A DNA stretch of 64,000 bases. Source: Longispora sp047121295. Its GTDB lineage: Bacteria; Actinomycetota; Actinomycetes; Mycobacteriales; Micromonosporaceae. The notes below the pieces were generated by a model, which was not told the DNA's origin, did no database searches, and was given only the letters and a program-made list of their open reading frames with translations. Both the position numbers and the translations under genes were made by a program. Shown here piece by piece: positions 24,938-33,426 of the stretch (position 1 is the first letter of the stretch; every line of letters begins with the position of its first letter). The stretch spans positions 2,170,001 to 2,234,000 of the forward strand of contig NZ_CP139447.1 in assembly GCF_047121295.1 (NCBI RefSeq), written 5' to 3'.

Positions 24938-25981
24938 TCAGAAGTTGGGGATGGGCAGGATCTCGCTGAAGTCCCAGCTACGGCCGTTGGCGGACACACC
25001 GTGGGTGATGCCCAGACCGCCGCCGACGGGGCTGGCCTGGGACAGGAAGAACACGTCCAGACGCGGCTTTCCCCACGACACGATCACCGGCGGGCCGGCG
25101 ACCCCGCGACCATCGGTGCGACCGTCGGTGTAGATCAACTTCGTGTCCGACCAGCCCGGCTTCCAGCTCTTGAGCGCCACCGCGCCAGGCTCCAGCGGGA
25201 ACGGACCAACGCAGCTGACCACGTGCATCTGACTGCCCCGCACGTCCTGCCACACCGCGACCGACGGGGTACTCGTCAGACTCCCCTCGTAGCCGAGCTG
25301 CCCGAAACCGCCCCACGGACTCGGCGTGCCCTCATAGGGAGTGTGGATGAGTTCGAAATCGCGGGTCACGTTGAACAGGTCCAGCGAACCCGGCAACCGC
25401 GACGCGACGCCCAGACCCGTGGCGAACGAGGCCAGGTTCGTCGGCCAGGAGCCGGCCACCCGGCCCTTCCACCGCCACGTGGGCGGTGACAGTTCCCCGC
25501 CGCCCTCCGACGCCCTGAACCACAGTTTGTTGTACCGGCGGCCCTGCGAGTCCCGGCGGGTCGTGCGTACCCCGATCAGGAAGTTGGCGGGGCCCAGGGC
25601 GATCGCAGCCGGCGAGGAGATGAGGTTCCAGTCATCAGGCCGGCCGTGCGAAGTGCGGTCCCACTGGCCGGATCCACTCAGCGCCGACCCCGAGCCGGTC
25701 GTCTGATACAGCGTCTTACTGCGCCCCAGGCCGAACACGTCGACCCGGCCTCCGCTGTAGGCCGCGGCCGACACCGCCGACGTCCAGTACCCGCAGCGCT
25801 GGCGCCACCCGTTCGTCGGCCGCCACCCGACGCCCTCGACCCACCACCGGTGCCACAAGTTCGCCACGCTCATCTCACCGAGCTGGGGAACCGTGAAGAA
25901 CAGATCGATGCGCCGCGACCCCGCAGGCCCGGTCGCCACCGCCGCCGGAGCCAGGCTCGTCAAAGGATCAAGCAGTGGCAT
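24938..25981 (-). CDS. PLL-like beta-propeller lectin-like protein
   Basis: This 347-residue protein is built of repeats of about 45 residues with recurring blade motifs: RRIDLFFT, GRVDVFGLG, SLDLFNV and RLDVFFL, each followed by a Trp-containing strand. This is characteristic of PLL/AAL-type beta-propeller lectins that bind fucose or glucan. No signal peptide is obvious. The ATG at 25981 is preceded by AGGAGG with 5-base spacing, while the longer frame to 26035 has no such site. Sugar binding is inferred from the fold. Confidence 0.7.
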   Translation of the reverse strand: MPLLDPLTSLAPAAVATGPAGSRRIDLFFTVPQLGEMSVANLWHRWWVEGVGWRPTNGWRQRCGYWTSAVSAAAYSGGRVDVFGLGRSKTLYQTTGSGSALSGSGQWDRTSHGRPDDWNLISSPAAIALGPANFLIGVRTTRRDSQGRRYNKLWFRASEGGGELSPPTWRWKGRVAGSWPTNLASFATGLGVASRLPGSLDLFNVTRDFELIHTPYEGTPSPWGGFGQLGYEGSLTSTPSVAVWQDVRGSQMHVVSCVGPFPLEPGAVALKSWKPGWSDTKLIYTDGRTDGRGVAGPPVIVSWGKPRLDVFFLSQASPVGGGLGITHGVSANGRSWDFSEILPIPNF

Positions 25982-26099
25982 GGCATCCTCCTGCACAGTG
26001 GAAGCACACATCGCCACAACCAGCATATTCTCCATGCAGGCAATTCATGGCCGAACCGATATTCTGTCCAGTTACCTCCTGGGGCTGTTCAGCATGACG

Positions 26100-26125
26100 T
26101 GTGAACGGGCGGTGCTCCCACCGTC
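26100..26125 (+). promoter_or_regulatory. Possible ECF41-type promoter
   Basis: TGTGAAC at 26100-26106, 15 bases and CGTC at 26122-26125 resemble the known ECF41 promoter (TGTCACA, about 16 bases, CGTC). It lies 92 bases upstream of the flavoprotein start, whose downstream partner encodes an ECF41-like sigma factor. The match is partial. Confidence 0.3.
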
Positions 26126-26216
26126 ATGTGACCCATGCAACATGCGGTCCCTGTCAGGAATCGGGGCGCTGTCTCGCTCAACACCCGAGAGCACGCGAAC
26201 CGATGGGAGTGACACC

Positions 26217-27356
26217 ATGAAGCACCGCATCCTCGTCTTGGGCGCCGGGTATGCCGGGGCGTATGTGGCCGGGAACCTGGCCCGTCGGCTGTCCGGGGCG
26301 GATACCGAGATCACGGTGGTCAACGCTGAGCCCGATTTCGTCCAGCGGCTGCGGCTGCACCAGCTCGCGGCCGGCCAGCGGATCGAGGCCCCGAAGCTCG
26401 CTGACGTGTTCGCGGGTACGGGGATCCGGCTGCGCCTGGCCCGGGCCACCGCGGTTGACCCCGAGCGACAGGTCGTCACCGTGGCCGACACCCACGGTGG
26501 TGGCGACCTCGGGTACGACACACTCGTCTACGCGCTCGGCAGCGCGGTCGCCGACCAGGGTGTTCCCGGTGTGGCCGAGCACGCCTTCCACGTCACCAGT
26601 AGTCCGGCGGCGCTGCGGCTGCGGGAGCGTCTGGACAGCCTGGTCGGGCGGGGCGCAGGCGGCAGCGTGGTGGTCGTCGGCGACGGGTTGACCGGCATCG
26701 AGACCGCCACCGAGTTCGCCGAGTCCCGGCCCGGCCTGCGGGTGACGCTCATCGCCCGCGGCGAGCTGGGCGCCCGGTTGTCCGCCGGAGCCCGCGGCCA
26801 CCTGCGCCGGGCCTGTGACCGGCTGGGCGTCACGGTCCTGGAGTACACCAACGTCGAAGCGGTCGAGGCCGCGCGGGTGCTGTGCGCCGCCAGCGGGCTG
26901 GAGGTCACCGGCAACGGTCAGATCGTCGTCGATCGCACCATGCGGTCGGTCTCGCACCCCGACGTCTACGCCGCAGGCGACAGCGCCTACACGATCGGCG
27001 ACAACGGCCGGCCGCTGCCGATGTCGTGCGCCTCGGCCGGCTACACCGGCATGCAGGCCACGAAAGCGATCATGGGTCAGCTGACCGGCCGCGAGGTGGG
27101 CAACGTCAAGCTCGACTACCTGGGCAACCACATCAGCCTCGGGCGGCGCGACGGGATCCTGCAGCTGGTCGACGGCGAGGGGCAGGCGAAGCCGAAGTAT
27201 GTCGGCGGACGCAAGGCCGCGAGGATCAAGGCGGCCATCATCACGTTGTCGCTGTGGACGACCTCGCACCCGACGTTCGGGCTGCCCAAGCGCAGGCGCC
27301 ACCTGGGCGCCGCGCCCGATGCGACCCGCAGAGAAGGCGTTCGTGTCGCCGCCTAG
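26217..27356 (+). CDS. NDH-2-like NAD(P)/FAD-dependent oxidoreductase partnered with an ECF41 sigma factor
   Basis: This 379-residue flavoprotein has the FAD motif ILVLGAGYAGAY at residues 5-16, the NAD motif VVVVGDGLTGIE near 156 and the second FAD contact VYAAGDSAYT near 254. It belongs to the NDH-2/AifM-like group. Between EYTNVEAVEAAR and CAASGLEVTG it is shorter than relatives by roughly 25 residues, in the segment that normally carries the conserved aromatic-Gly strand, so an internal deletion is possible. The GTG of the sigma factor starts one base after its stop. Oxidoreductases are classical ECF41 partner genes. Confidence 0.88.
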   Translation: MKHRILVLGAGYAGAYVAGNLARRLSGADTEITVVNAEPDFVQRLRLHQLAAGQRIEAPKLADVFAGTGIRLRLARATAVDPERQVVTVADTHGGGDLGYDTLVYALGSAVADQGVPGVAEHAFHVTSSPAALRLRERLDSLVGRGAGGSVVVVGDGLTGIETATEFAESRPGLRVTLIARGELGARLSAGARGHLRRACDRLGVTVLEYTNVEAVEAARVLCAASGLEVTGNGQIVVDRTMRSVSHPDVYAAGDSAYTIGDNGRPLPMSCASAGYTGMQATKAIMGQLTGREVGNVKLDYLGNHISLGRRDGILQLVDGEGQAKPKYVGGRKAARIKAAIITLSLWTTSHPTFGLPKRRRHLGAAPDATRREGVRVAA

Positions 27357-27357
27357 G

Positions 27358-28323
27358 GTGATCGCCGTGGACAGCACCGGTACCGATCGCTTCGACACCA
27401 GTCGGTTCGAGGCCAGCCGGAACCGGCTGGCCGCGTTGGCCTACCGGCTGCTGGGTTCGGCCGCCGACGCCGAGGACGCCGTGCAGGACACGTTCCTGCA
27501 CTGGCAGGCCGCCGACCGGCACCAGATCAACGTACCGGAGGCGTGGCTGACCAAGGTCGCCACCAACCTGTGCGTGGACCGGCTCCGCTCGGCACAGGCC
27601 CGCCGCGAACGCGCCGTCGGGGCCTGGCTGCCCGAACCGCTGCTCGCCGGTGACCCGATGCTCGGCCCAGCGGACACCGTCGAGCAGCGCGAATCAGTGT
27701 CCCTGGCCGTGCTGACCCTGATGGAGCGCCTGTCACCCCTCGAGCGGGCCGTGTACATCCTGCGCGAGGCGTTCTCCTACAGCCACGGCGAGATCGCCGA
27801 GCTCCTCGACATCACCGAGTCCGCCAGCCAGCAGCACCTGCACCGGGCCCGCCGCCGCATCACCACCACGCGCCGCGGTGCTGGTGGCGAGGTCGATCCG
27901 GCATCCGCCCGCAGGATCGTCGAGGAATTCCTCACCGCCGCCTCCTCCGGCCGCACCGAACGCCTCGTCGCACTGCTCACCGACGACGCGATCGCGATCT
28001 CCGACGGCGCCGGCCTGACCCAGAAACTGCTGCGATTCACCACCGCGCAGCGCATCGCCGCCATCGCACGGGCCGGCTTCCAACCTTCTCCCGCGAAGCG
28101 CCGCCTCGCCGGCGGCACACCCGCCGTCCACTACGCGTCCGTCAACGACGCACCCGCCATCCTGTTCGTGGTCGACGACCGGATCGTCGGCGCCGTCACG
28201 TTCGACATCACCGACGGCAAGATCGCCACCGTACGCGGCATCGCCGCCCCCACCCGCCTCACCCGGCTCACCGCAGCCTGGCGACAGCACGAACCGGACG
28301 CCCCGCTCATCACCGAATGGTGA
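27358..28323 (+). CDS. ECF41-type (SigJ-like) sigma factor with SnoaL C-terminus
   Basis: This 321-residue sigma factor has region 2 around FEASRNRLAALAYRLLG and AEDAVQDTFLHW, and region 4 around ERLSPLERAVYILREAF with HGEIAELLDIT. A C-terminal SnoaL-like domain spans about 190-315. In ECF41 proteins that domain carries a DGGGK motif and controls activity in place of an anti-sigma factor; here the site reads DGAGLTQ, a variant. The start is GTG at 27358, with GTG 27367 possible. The coupled flavoprotein upstream is the likely target. Confidence 0.9.
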   Translation: MIAVDSTGTDRFDTSRFEASRNRLAALAYRLLGSAADAEDAVQDTFLHWQAADRHQINVPEAWLTKVATNLCVDRLRSAQARRERAVGAWLPEPLLAGDPMLGPADTVEQRESVSLAVLTLMERLSPLERAVYILREAFSYSHGEIAELLDITESASQQHLHRARRRITTTRRGAGGEVDPASARRIVEEFLTAASSGRTERLVALLTDDAIAISDGAGLTQKLLRFTTAQRIAAIARAGFQPSPAKRRLAGGTPAVHYASVNDAPAILFVVDDRIVGAVTFDITDGKIATVRGIAAPTRLTRLTAAWRQHEPDAPLITEW

Positions 28324-28337
28324 CCTGACGCCGGCCA

Positions 28338-28399
28338 CGGCTGGGCACCAGCCGCGCTGCGATGAACCGCAGCCGGGCCTCGGCTGCCCCCGGCCGAGG
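28338..28399. terminator. Paired hairpins after the sigma factor
   Basis: CGGCTGG (28338-28344) pairs with CCAGCCG (28348-28354) around GCA. Fourteen bases past the sigma-factor stop, this is a compact hairpin. A second hairpin, CCTCGGC (28378-28384) with GCCGAGG (28393-28399), follows. Neither has a U tract, which is common in this GC range. Confidence 0.55.
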
Positions 28400-28542
28400 G
28401 CGCACAACGCCCAGTGTCGCCCGCCGGTGCGCTCGTCGGTCCACGATGTGCTGATCGCCGTCGCCGGTCCGACTGCCGCGGTCAGGCAGATCAGCACCGC
28501 CGTGCCGTCAGTTCGTCCCGCCGGACCCGGGCCGTGTTGGTC

Positions 28543-28570
28543 TTGACGTTTCCTTGACGGCCGGTAGGGT
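28543..28570 (+). promoter_or_regulatory. SigA-type promoter for the CBS-protein gene
   Basis: TTGACG at 28543-28548 and TAGGGT at 28565-28570 are 16 bases apart, a good vegetative promoter about 75 bases upstream of the ATG at 28645. A second TTGACG overlaps the spacer at 28554-28559. The rest of 28324-28644 holds no gene. Confidence 0.55.
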
Positions 28571-28644
28571 CAGCGCAGGTGTGCCGGGAAGTCTGGTCGG
28601 CTCCGCGACCGCCGTGGTCGTGGGTCGTCAACAGGAGTACCCGA

Positions 28645-29091
28645 ATGCGCGCACGCGACCTCGCCGTACCGTTCCCGACGGTGCTGCCCACCACTCTGGC
28701 CCTGGATGCCGCCCGGCTCCTGGCCGCCCAGAATCTGCCCGGCCTGATCGTGGTCGACGACCGGGGCCGGCCGCGTTCGATCCTGCCCGGCACCCAGGTG
28801 CTGCGCCTGGCGGTGCCCTCCTACATCCAGGACGACCCGGCCCTGGCCCGGGTGATCGACGAGAAGGACGCCGACGCGTTCTGCGAGGAGCTCGGCGTGC
28901 GCACCGTGGCCGAGTGCATGCCCGCCCAGCCCCGGGAACTGCCGGTCGTGGCCGGGGACGCCACGGTGCTGGAGATAGCCGCGCTGATGGCCCGTTCCCG
29001 GAGCCCTCTGGTCGCCGTGGTGGACGAAACGGGGGCACTCGCCGGCGCCGTCACGCTCGACGCGCTGCTCGACAGGTTGCTGGGCACGTGA
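28645..29091 (+). CDS. CBS-domain pair protein
   Basis: This 148-residue protein consists of two CBS domains, the first around TTLALDAARLLAAQNLPGLIV and the second around ATVLEIAALMARSRSPLVAVV, ending DALLDRLLGT. CBS pairs bind adenine nucleotides and act as energy sensors. The ATG at 28645 has AGGAG upstream. Its stop overlaps the start of the permease gene (GTGA), so it probably gates or regulates that transporter. Confidence 0.88.
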   Translation: MRARDLAVPFPTVLPTTLALDAARLLAAQNLPGLIVVDDRGRPRSILPGTQVLRLAVPSYIQDDPALARVIDEKDADAFCEELGVRTVAECMPAQPRELPVVAGDATVLEIAALMARSRSPLVAVVDETGALAGAVTLDALLDRLLGT

Positions 29092-30380
29092 GTGCCACCG
29101 CCTGGCTGGCCGTGGCGATCTTCGCCGGCGCCTACCTGCTGATCGTCACCGAGTGGGTGCACCGCCTCGCCGCGGCCCTGGGTGGGGCGGCACTGATGCT
29201 GGCGTTGGGGATCACGAACGGCGAGCACGCGTTCTTCTCGCCGGAGTCCGGCATCGACTGGAACGTGATCTTCCTGCTGTTGGGCATGATGCTCATCGTC
29301 GCCGTCGTCAAACGCACCGGCGTGTTCGAGTACCTGGCGATCTGGGCCGCCAAACGCGCCCGGGGCCGGCCGTTCCGGGTCATGGTCATCCTCATCCTCG
29401 TCACGGCCATCGCGTCTGCCGCCCTGGACAACGTGACCACGATCCTGCTCATCGCCCCCGTCACGTTCCTGGTCTGCGACCGCCTCGCCGTCCCGGTCGC
29501 ACCGTTCCTGATCGCGGAGGTGATGGCCTCCAACATCGGCGGCACCGCCACCCTGATCGGCGATCCGCCCAACATCATCATCGCCTCGCGTGGCGGGCTG
29601 ACGTTCAACGACTTCCTCGTCCACCTCGCGCCGTTCATCGCGGTCCTGCTCGCGGTGTTCGTCGGGGCGTGCTGGTGGCTGTTCGGCCGCAAGCTGCGCT
29701 ACGACCCGGTCCGCGCGGCCAAGATCATGGCCTTGCGGGAGCGGGACGCCATCCGCGACAAGCGCCTGCTCATCCTCAGTGCGGTGGTCCTGACTGCGGT
29801 GTTGGCGGCGTTTGGCCTGCACACCGTCGTGCACCTGGAACCGGCCGTCGTCGCCATCGTCGGCGGACTGCTGCTCCTGGGCGTCTCCCGCCTGGACGCC
29901 GGCGACGTGGTCAAGGACGTCGAATGGCCGACCCTGGCGTTCTTCGCGGGCCTGTTCGTCATGGTCGGCGGCCTGGTCGCCACCGGCGTCATCGACCACG
30001 TGTCGAAGGCTGCCGTCGGGGCGGTGGAGGGCAGGGCGTTGCCGGCGACGATGGTCATGCTGTGGGGGTCGGCGGGCTTGTCGGCGATCGTGGACAACAT
30101 CCCCTACGTCGCGACGATGGCCCCGATTGTCGCGACCCTGGCCGCCACGCCCGGTACCGGAGGGAAGGTCCTGTGGTGGGCCCTCGCGCTGGGTGCCGAC
30201 CTGGGCGGCAACGCCACCGCGATCGGGGCGTCGGCGAACGTCGTCGCGTTGGGCATCGCCGAGCGCAACGGCCGTGCGATCAGTTTCTGGCAGTTCACCC
30301 GCGCGGGACTCGTCGTCACCGCCGTCACCTTGCTGCTGGCCACCCCGTACCTGTGGCTGCGGTACTTCGTCTTCGCCTGA
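29088..30380 (+). CDS. ArsB/NhaD-type SLC13-like membrane permease
   Basis: This 430-residue membrane protein has about 11-12 helices of the ArsB/NhaD (ion transporter) superfamily. Family features include ALDNVTTILLIAPVTFLV, the SNIGGTATLIGDPPNIII loop in the first half, and the duplicated counterpart IVDNIPYVATM with LGGNATAIGASANVV in the second half. These GxPPN and related motifs bind the transported anion or sodium. It follows the CBS gene with a four-base overlap and precedes a STAS gene. The substrate is uncertain: citrate, arsenite or sodium/proton exchange are all possible. Confidence 0.9.
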   Translation: MSATAWLAVAIFAGAYLLIVTEWVHRLAAALGGAALMLALGITNGEHAFFSPESGIDWNVIFLLLGMMLIVAVVKRTGVFEYLAIWAAKRARGRPFRVMVILILVTAIASAALDNVTTILLIAPVTFLVCDRLAVPVAPFLIAEVMASNIGGTATLIGDPPNIIIASRGGLTFNDFLVHLAPFIAVLLAVFVGACWWLFGRKLRYDPVRAAKIMALRERDAIRDKRLLILSAVVLTAVLAAFGLHTVVHLEPAVVAIVGGLLLLGVSRLDAGDVVKDVEWPTLAFFAGLFVMVGGLVATGVIDHVSKAAVGAVEGRALPATMVMLWGSAGLSAIVDNIPYVATMAPIVATLAATPGTGGKVLWWALALGADLGGNATAIGASANVVALGIAERNGRAISFWQFTRAGLVVTAVTLLLATPYLWLRYFVFA

Positions 30381-30408
30381 TCCGCACGCGTTCAACGGGG
30401 GAGTGCTC

Positions 30409-30783
30409 ATGCCGTTTCAGCGGCTCCGCGTCAAGACCATCCGCATGCCCGGGGCCACGATCCTGGTGCTGGAGGGCCGCCTCGACGCCGCCACCGTCGG
30501 CAAGCTCATAGCCGCCGTCGATGAGGTGAAAGCGCCGTTGGTCGGGCGGCTCGTGCTGGACATGGGCGAGGTGTCCGACGTCGACATGGCCGGCCTCGGC
30601 GGGCTCGCCCACGCAGCCCGGGCCGCCCGCGACCACGACCGCCGCGCACGCCTAGTCAACCTTCAGCCTCCGGTACGGCAACGACTGACCACCGCCGGAC
30701 TGGCGGACGCGTTTCGCCTGCACGAGGACCTCACCGACGCCCTCGGCGACCACGAACCCCCCACGCCCGGCACCTCGGCCTGA
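30409..30783 (+). CDS. STAS-domain protein
   Basis: This 124-residue single STAS domain has TILVLEGRLDAATVGKLI, then RLVLDMGEVSDVDMAGLGGL and RARLVNLQPPVRQRLTTAGL. The usual phosphorylatable Ser in the DxS motif is replaced: VDMAG has Met-Ala at that position, so phospho-switching as in SpoIIAA is doubtful. It lies 28 bases after the permease and before a cation exchanger, and may be a transporter-associated STAS regulator. Confidence 0.85.
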   Translation: MPFQRLRVKTIRMPGATILVLEGRLDAATVGKLIAAVDEVKAPLVGRLVLDMGEVSDVDMAGLGGLAHAARAARDHDRRARLVNLQPPVRQRLTTAGLADAFRLHEDLTDALGDHEPPTPGTSA

Positions 30784-30825
30784 CCATCCCGTCGAGCGCC
30801 GGGCCCCACCCCTCCCGGAGTCGCC

Positions 30826-31773
30826 ATGCTGCCCCTGATCGGCCTCGCCATCGGCGGCCTGATCCTGCTCACCGTCGCCGCAGACCAGCTCGTGCTCGGC
30901 GCCGGCCGCCTGGCCGAGAAGTTACGCATCGCACCGGTGGTCGTCGGCGTCGTCGTCATCGGCCTCGGGACGTCGGCGCCGGAGTTCCTGGTCTCCGGCC
31001 TCGCCGCACACCGCGGGGAAGCGGGGTTGGCGATCGGGAACCTCGTCGGTTCCAACATCGTCAACCTGACACTCATCCTCGGCATCGCCGTCCTCATAGC
31101 CCCGGTGGTGGTGCACGCGCGGATCGTGCGCCGCGAAGCGCCGCTGGCCATCGCCGCCACCGTCGCGTTCGCCGGCGCGGTCCTCGCGGGCCTGGGCGTG
31201 TGGACCGGCGGTGTGCTGGCGGTGCTGTTCGCCGCCGCGCTGGTGTTCCTGATCCGACTGGCCCGCCAACCCACATCCCAAGCACCCGACCTGACCGACG
31301 ACGTGCAAGACCTCCTCGACTCCGCCCGCCCGACCCGGACGTGGGTGGAGGCGGCCCGCGCCATCGCGGGCCTGGCCGGCACCCTCACCGGAGCGCAGAT
31401 GCTCGTCGCGGGCGCCTCCGACCTGGCGGGCCGACTCGGCGTGCCGGCCACCGTCATCGGGTTCACGATCGTCGCCCTGGGCACCTCCCTGCCCGAACTC
31501 GTCACCGCGATCGCCGCGTCCCGCCGCGGTGACACCGACCTGCTCGTGGGTAACCTGCTGGGCTCGAACCTGTTCAACAGCCTCGCCGGCGGAGCCATCA
31601 TCGGCCTGACCACACCCGCCACCACCGGCACGTTCAGCATCACCCTCCTCGGCGCGATGCTGGCGATCAGTGTCCTGGCGTGGGCGTTCCTCGGCCGCGC
31701 GGGACGCGTCGCCCGCCCGGAAGGCCTGGTGCTGCTCGCCTGCTACGCCGCGACCCTGCCGCTACTGCTGTGA
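30826..31773 (+). CDS. CaCA-family sodium/calcium exchanger (YrbG-like)
   Basis: This 315-residue cation/Ca exchanger has two alpha repeats. In the first, VIGLGTSAPEFLVS and IGNLVGSNIVN are seen; in the second, ALGTSLPELVTAI and VGNLLGSNLFN. The acidic Glu of GTSxPE in each repeat binds the ion. About ten membrane helices are present, with an acidic cytosolic loop (DLTDDVQDLLDS) in the middle. It is the last gene of a CBS-permease-STAS-exchanger group that probably handles ion homeostasis. Confidence 0.93.
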   Translation: MLPLIGLAIGGLILLTVAADQLVLGAGRLAEKLRIAPVVVGVVVIGLGTSAPEFLVSGLAAHRGEAGLAIGNLVGSNIVNLTLILGIAVLIAPVVVHARIVRREAPLAIAATVAFAGAVLAGLGVWTGGVLAVLFAAALVFLIRLARQPTSQAPDLTDDVQDLLDSARPTRTWVEAARAIAGLAGTLTGAQMLVAGASDLAGRLGVPATVIGFTIVALGTSLPELVTAIAASRRGDTDLLVGNLLGSNLFNSLAGGAIIGLTTPATTGTFSITLLGAMLAISVLAWAFLGRAGRVARPEGLVLLACYAATLPLLL

Positions 31774-31862
31774 GTCACCCGCGCGGCTTGCAATTCTCAC
31801 GCAGCGCGAACATCCGGGCGGCGATCGACTCTGATGACTGTGAGGAGGGTTATCATCTCGCC

Positions 31863-32030
31863 ATGGACGAACTCGCACGGGCGGAAGGTGACCCTGAGGC
31901 ATTCGCCCGGGTGATGCGCGGGCGAATGCGTGAGGGCCGCTGGGGCTTCGCGGAGTACGCGATGGTGTTCACCGCCTCCTCCGCCGTACTCGTCCTGGGA
32001 GCGGTCCTCGCCGCCAGCCTCGCACAGTGA
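31863..32030 (+). CDS. Small single-pass membrane protein
   Basis: This 55-residue protein has a charged N-terminus rich in Arg and Glu and one hydrophobic helix at 31-53 (YAMVFTASSAVLVLGAVLAA). GAGGAGGG lies upstream, though 13 bases from the ATG. The EY before the hydrophobic stretch recalls Flp-type pilins, but the Gly-to-Glu spacing is off by one, so I do not assign a pilin. No pilus genes are near. It could be a short orphan membrane peptide. Confidence 0.5.
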   Translation: MDELARAEGDPEAFARVMRGRMREGRWGFAEYAMVFTASSAVLVLGAVLAASLAQ

Positions 32031-32177
32031 CTCACACTGACCGGCACACCTGCGCTCCGCCTGGTTCACACCCGCCGCCGACGTGCCGACGGTGCCGGCC
32101 TCGCACGCGTCGCGGGGCCAGCACCTACGAAGAGTCAGCTGTGCCAGTCCTGACCTAGGCTCGCGCGGCCGCGTCGA

Positions 32178-33266
32178 TCAGGGTGTCATGGCCAGCTTGG
32201 CCTGGTGGGCCGGGTAGTCGGTGTATCCGGTCTCGTCGCCGCCATAGAACGTCGCCGGGTCGGCCTCCGCCAAGGGCAAGTCGTCGCGGAAGCGACGCAC
32301 CAGGTCGGGGTTGGCCACGAACGGTGTGCCGAACGCGACCAGGTCCGCGGCACCGGTCAGGATCGCCGCCCGCGCGCGGGTGAGGTCGTAGCCGTTGTTG
32401 GCGATGACCGTGCCGGTGTAGGCGTCGCGCAGCGAACGGTAATCCAGGGTGGCGGTCTTGGTGGCCATGTCTCCTTCGAGGACGTGGACGTAGGCCAGGG
32501 CGCGCTCGCCGAGCCGCTGGAGGACGTACGCGAAATAGGCCTGTGGGTCGGAGTCCGTCATCGCGTTGAAGCTGTTCTCCGGGGTGAGGCGCACCCCGAC
32601 GCGTCCGGCCGGCCACACGTCGATGACGGCGTCGAGTACCTCGTCGAGCAGCCTCATGCGGTTCGCGGCGGTTCCGCCGTAGGTGTCGGTGCGGTGGTTG
32701 GTGCCGTCGCGCAGGAACTGGTCGAGGAGGTATCCGTTGCCGGCGTGGACCTCCACCCCGTCGAAGCCCGCAGCCCGGGCCAGCTCGGCCGCGCGCCGGA
32801 ACTCCTCGACGATTCCGCCGATCTCGGCTGTGTCGAGGGCTCTCGGGGTCACGAAATCTTGCATGCCGTCGTAGGTGACGGCCTGCCCGGCTGGGCGGAT
32901 CGCCGACGGGGCGATGGGTGTGGCGCCGTCGAGGAGGCTGGGATGGGAGATCCGGCCGCAGTGCTGTAGCTGCACGAACACCCGCCCGCCTTCGGTGTGC
33001 ACGGCGTCGGTGAGCGTCCGCCAGCTGTCGGCGTGGGCGGGGGTGTGCAGGCCCGGGGTGAACGGGTAGCCCACCGCTGACGGTGAGACGGTGGTGGATT
33101 CGGCGATGATCAGGCCGGCGGTGGCGCGCTGCCGGTAGTGGGTGACCATCATCGGCGTGACGTGCCCGTGGCGGTCGGCGCGGTTGCGGGTCATGGGGGC
33201 CATGACCAGGCGGTTGGACAGGGTGAGTTCGCCGAGCGGGAACGGCTCGAACAGGTCAGCGGGCAT
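32178..33266 (-). CDS. Old Yellow Enzyme-family alkene reductase (NemA-like)
   Basis: This 362-residue FMN enzyme has the OYE TIM barrel. It starts LFEPFPLGELTLSNRLVMAPMTRNR. The substrate-anchoring His and Asn are in GVEVHAGNGYLLDQFL, TDTYGG follows, and FGTPFVANPDL closes the barrel. It reduces the C=C bond of alpha,beta-unsaturated electrophiles with NADPH. It diverges from a TetR gene across four palindromic operators, which matches the NemR-NemA style of control by reactive electrophiles. Confidence 0.95.
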   Translation of the reverse strand: MPADLFEPFPLGELTLSNRLVMAPMTRNRADRHGHVTPMMVTHYRQRATAGLIIAESTTVSPSAVGYPFTPGLHTPAHADSWRTLTDAVHTEGGRVFVQLQHCGRISHPSLLDGATPIAPSAIRPAGQAVTYDGMQDFVTPRALDTAEIGGIVEEFRRAAELARAAGFDGVEVHAGNGYLLDQFLRDGTNHRTDTYGGTAANRMRLLDEVLDAVIDVWPAGRVGVRLTPENSFNAMTDSDPQAYFAYVLQRLGERALAYVHVLEGDMATKTATLDYRSLRDAYTGTVIANNGYDLTRARAAILTGAADLVAFGTPFVANPDLVRRFRDDLPLAEADPATFYGGDETGYTDYPAHQAKLAMTP

Positions 33267-33294
33267 GAAGCGGCTCCAGGAAACGCCGAAAGCG

Positions 33295-33408
33295 TAGGAC
33301 GAGTGTCCTAGACGAGGCGCAACGCTAGGTCGACTGTCCTAGAGCTGTCAACTCCTTGACGGCCGTAGGACACCTGACCTAGATTGGCAATTTAGGTCAA
33401 GCGTCCTA
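33295..33408. promoter_or_regulatory. Four TAGGWC-N4-GWCCTA operators in the OYE/TetR divergent promoter
   Basis: TAGGACGAGTGTCCTA (33295-33310), TAGGTCGACTGTCCTA (33326-33341), TAGGACACCTGACCTA (33366-33381) and TAGGTCAAGCGTCCTA (33393-33408) are four 16-base sites with one shared palindromic core. The third overlaps the spacer and -10 of a promoter TTGACG (33356-33361)-N18-TAGATT (33380-33385) for the TetR gene. They are strong candidates for binding by the adjacent TetR protein. Confidence 0.85.
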
Positions 33409-33426
33409 CGGAAGAGGAGGGCTCGG

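Noticed and set aside
28821..30410. 529-codon minus-strand frame across the permease
   Set aside because: The plus strand encodes a clear SLC13/ArsB-like permease and CBS protein over the same bases; the antisense frame is rich in Gly, Asp, Arg and Gln with no domain.
31863..32030. Flp pilin identity for the small membrane protein
   Set aside because: The Gly-to-Glu spacing of the prepilin site is off by one and no pilus assembly genes are nearby.
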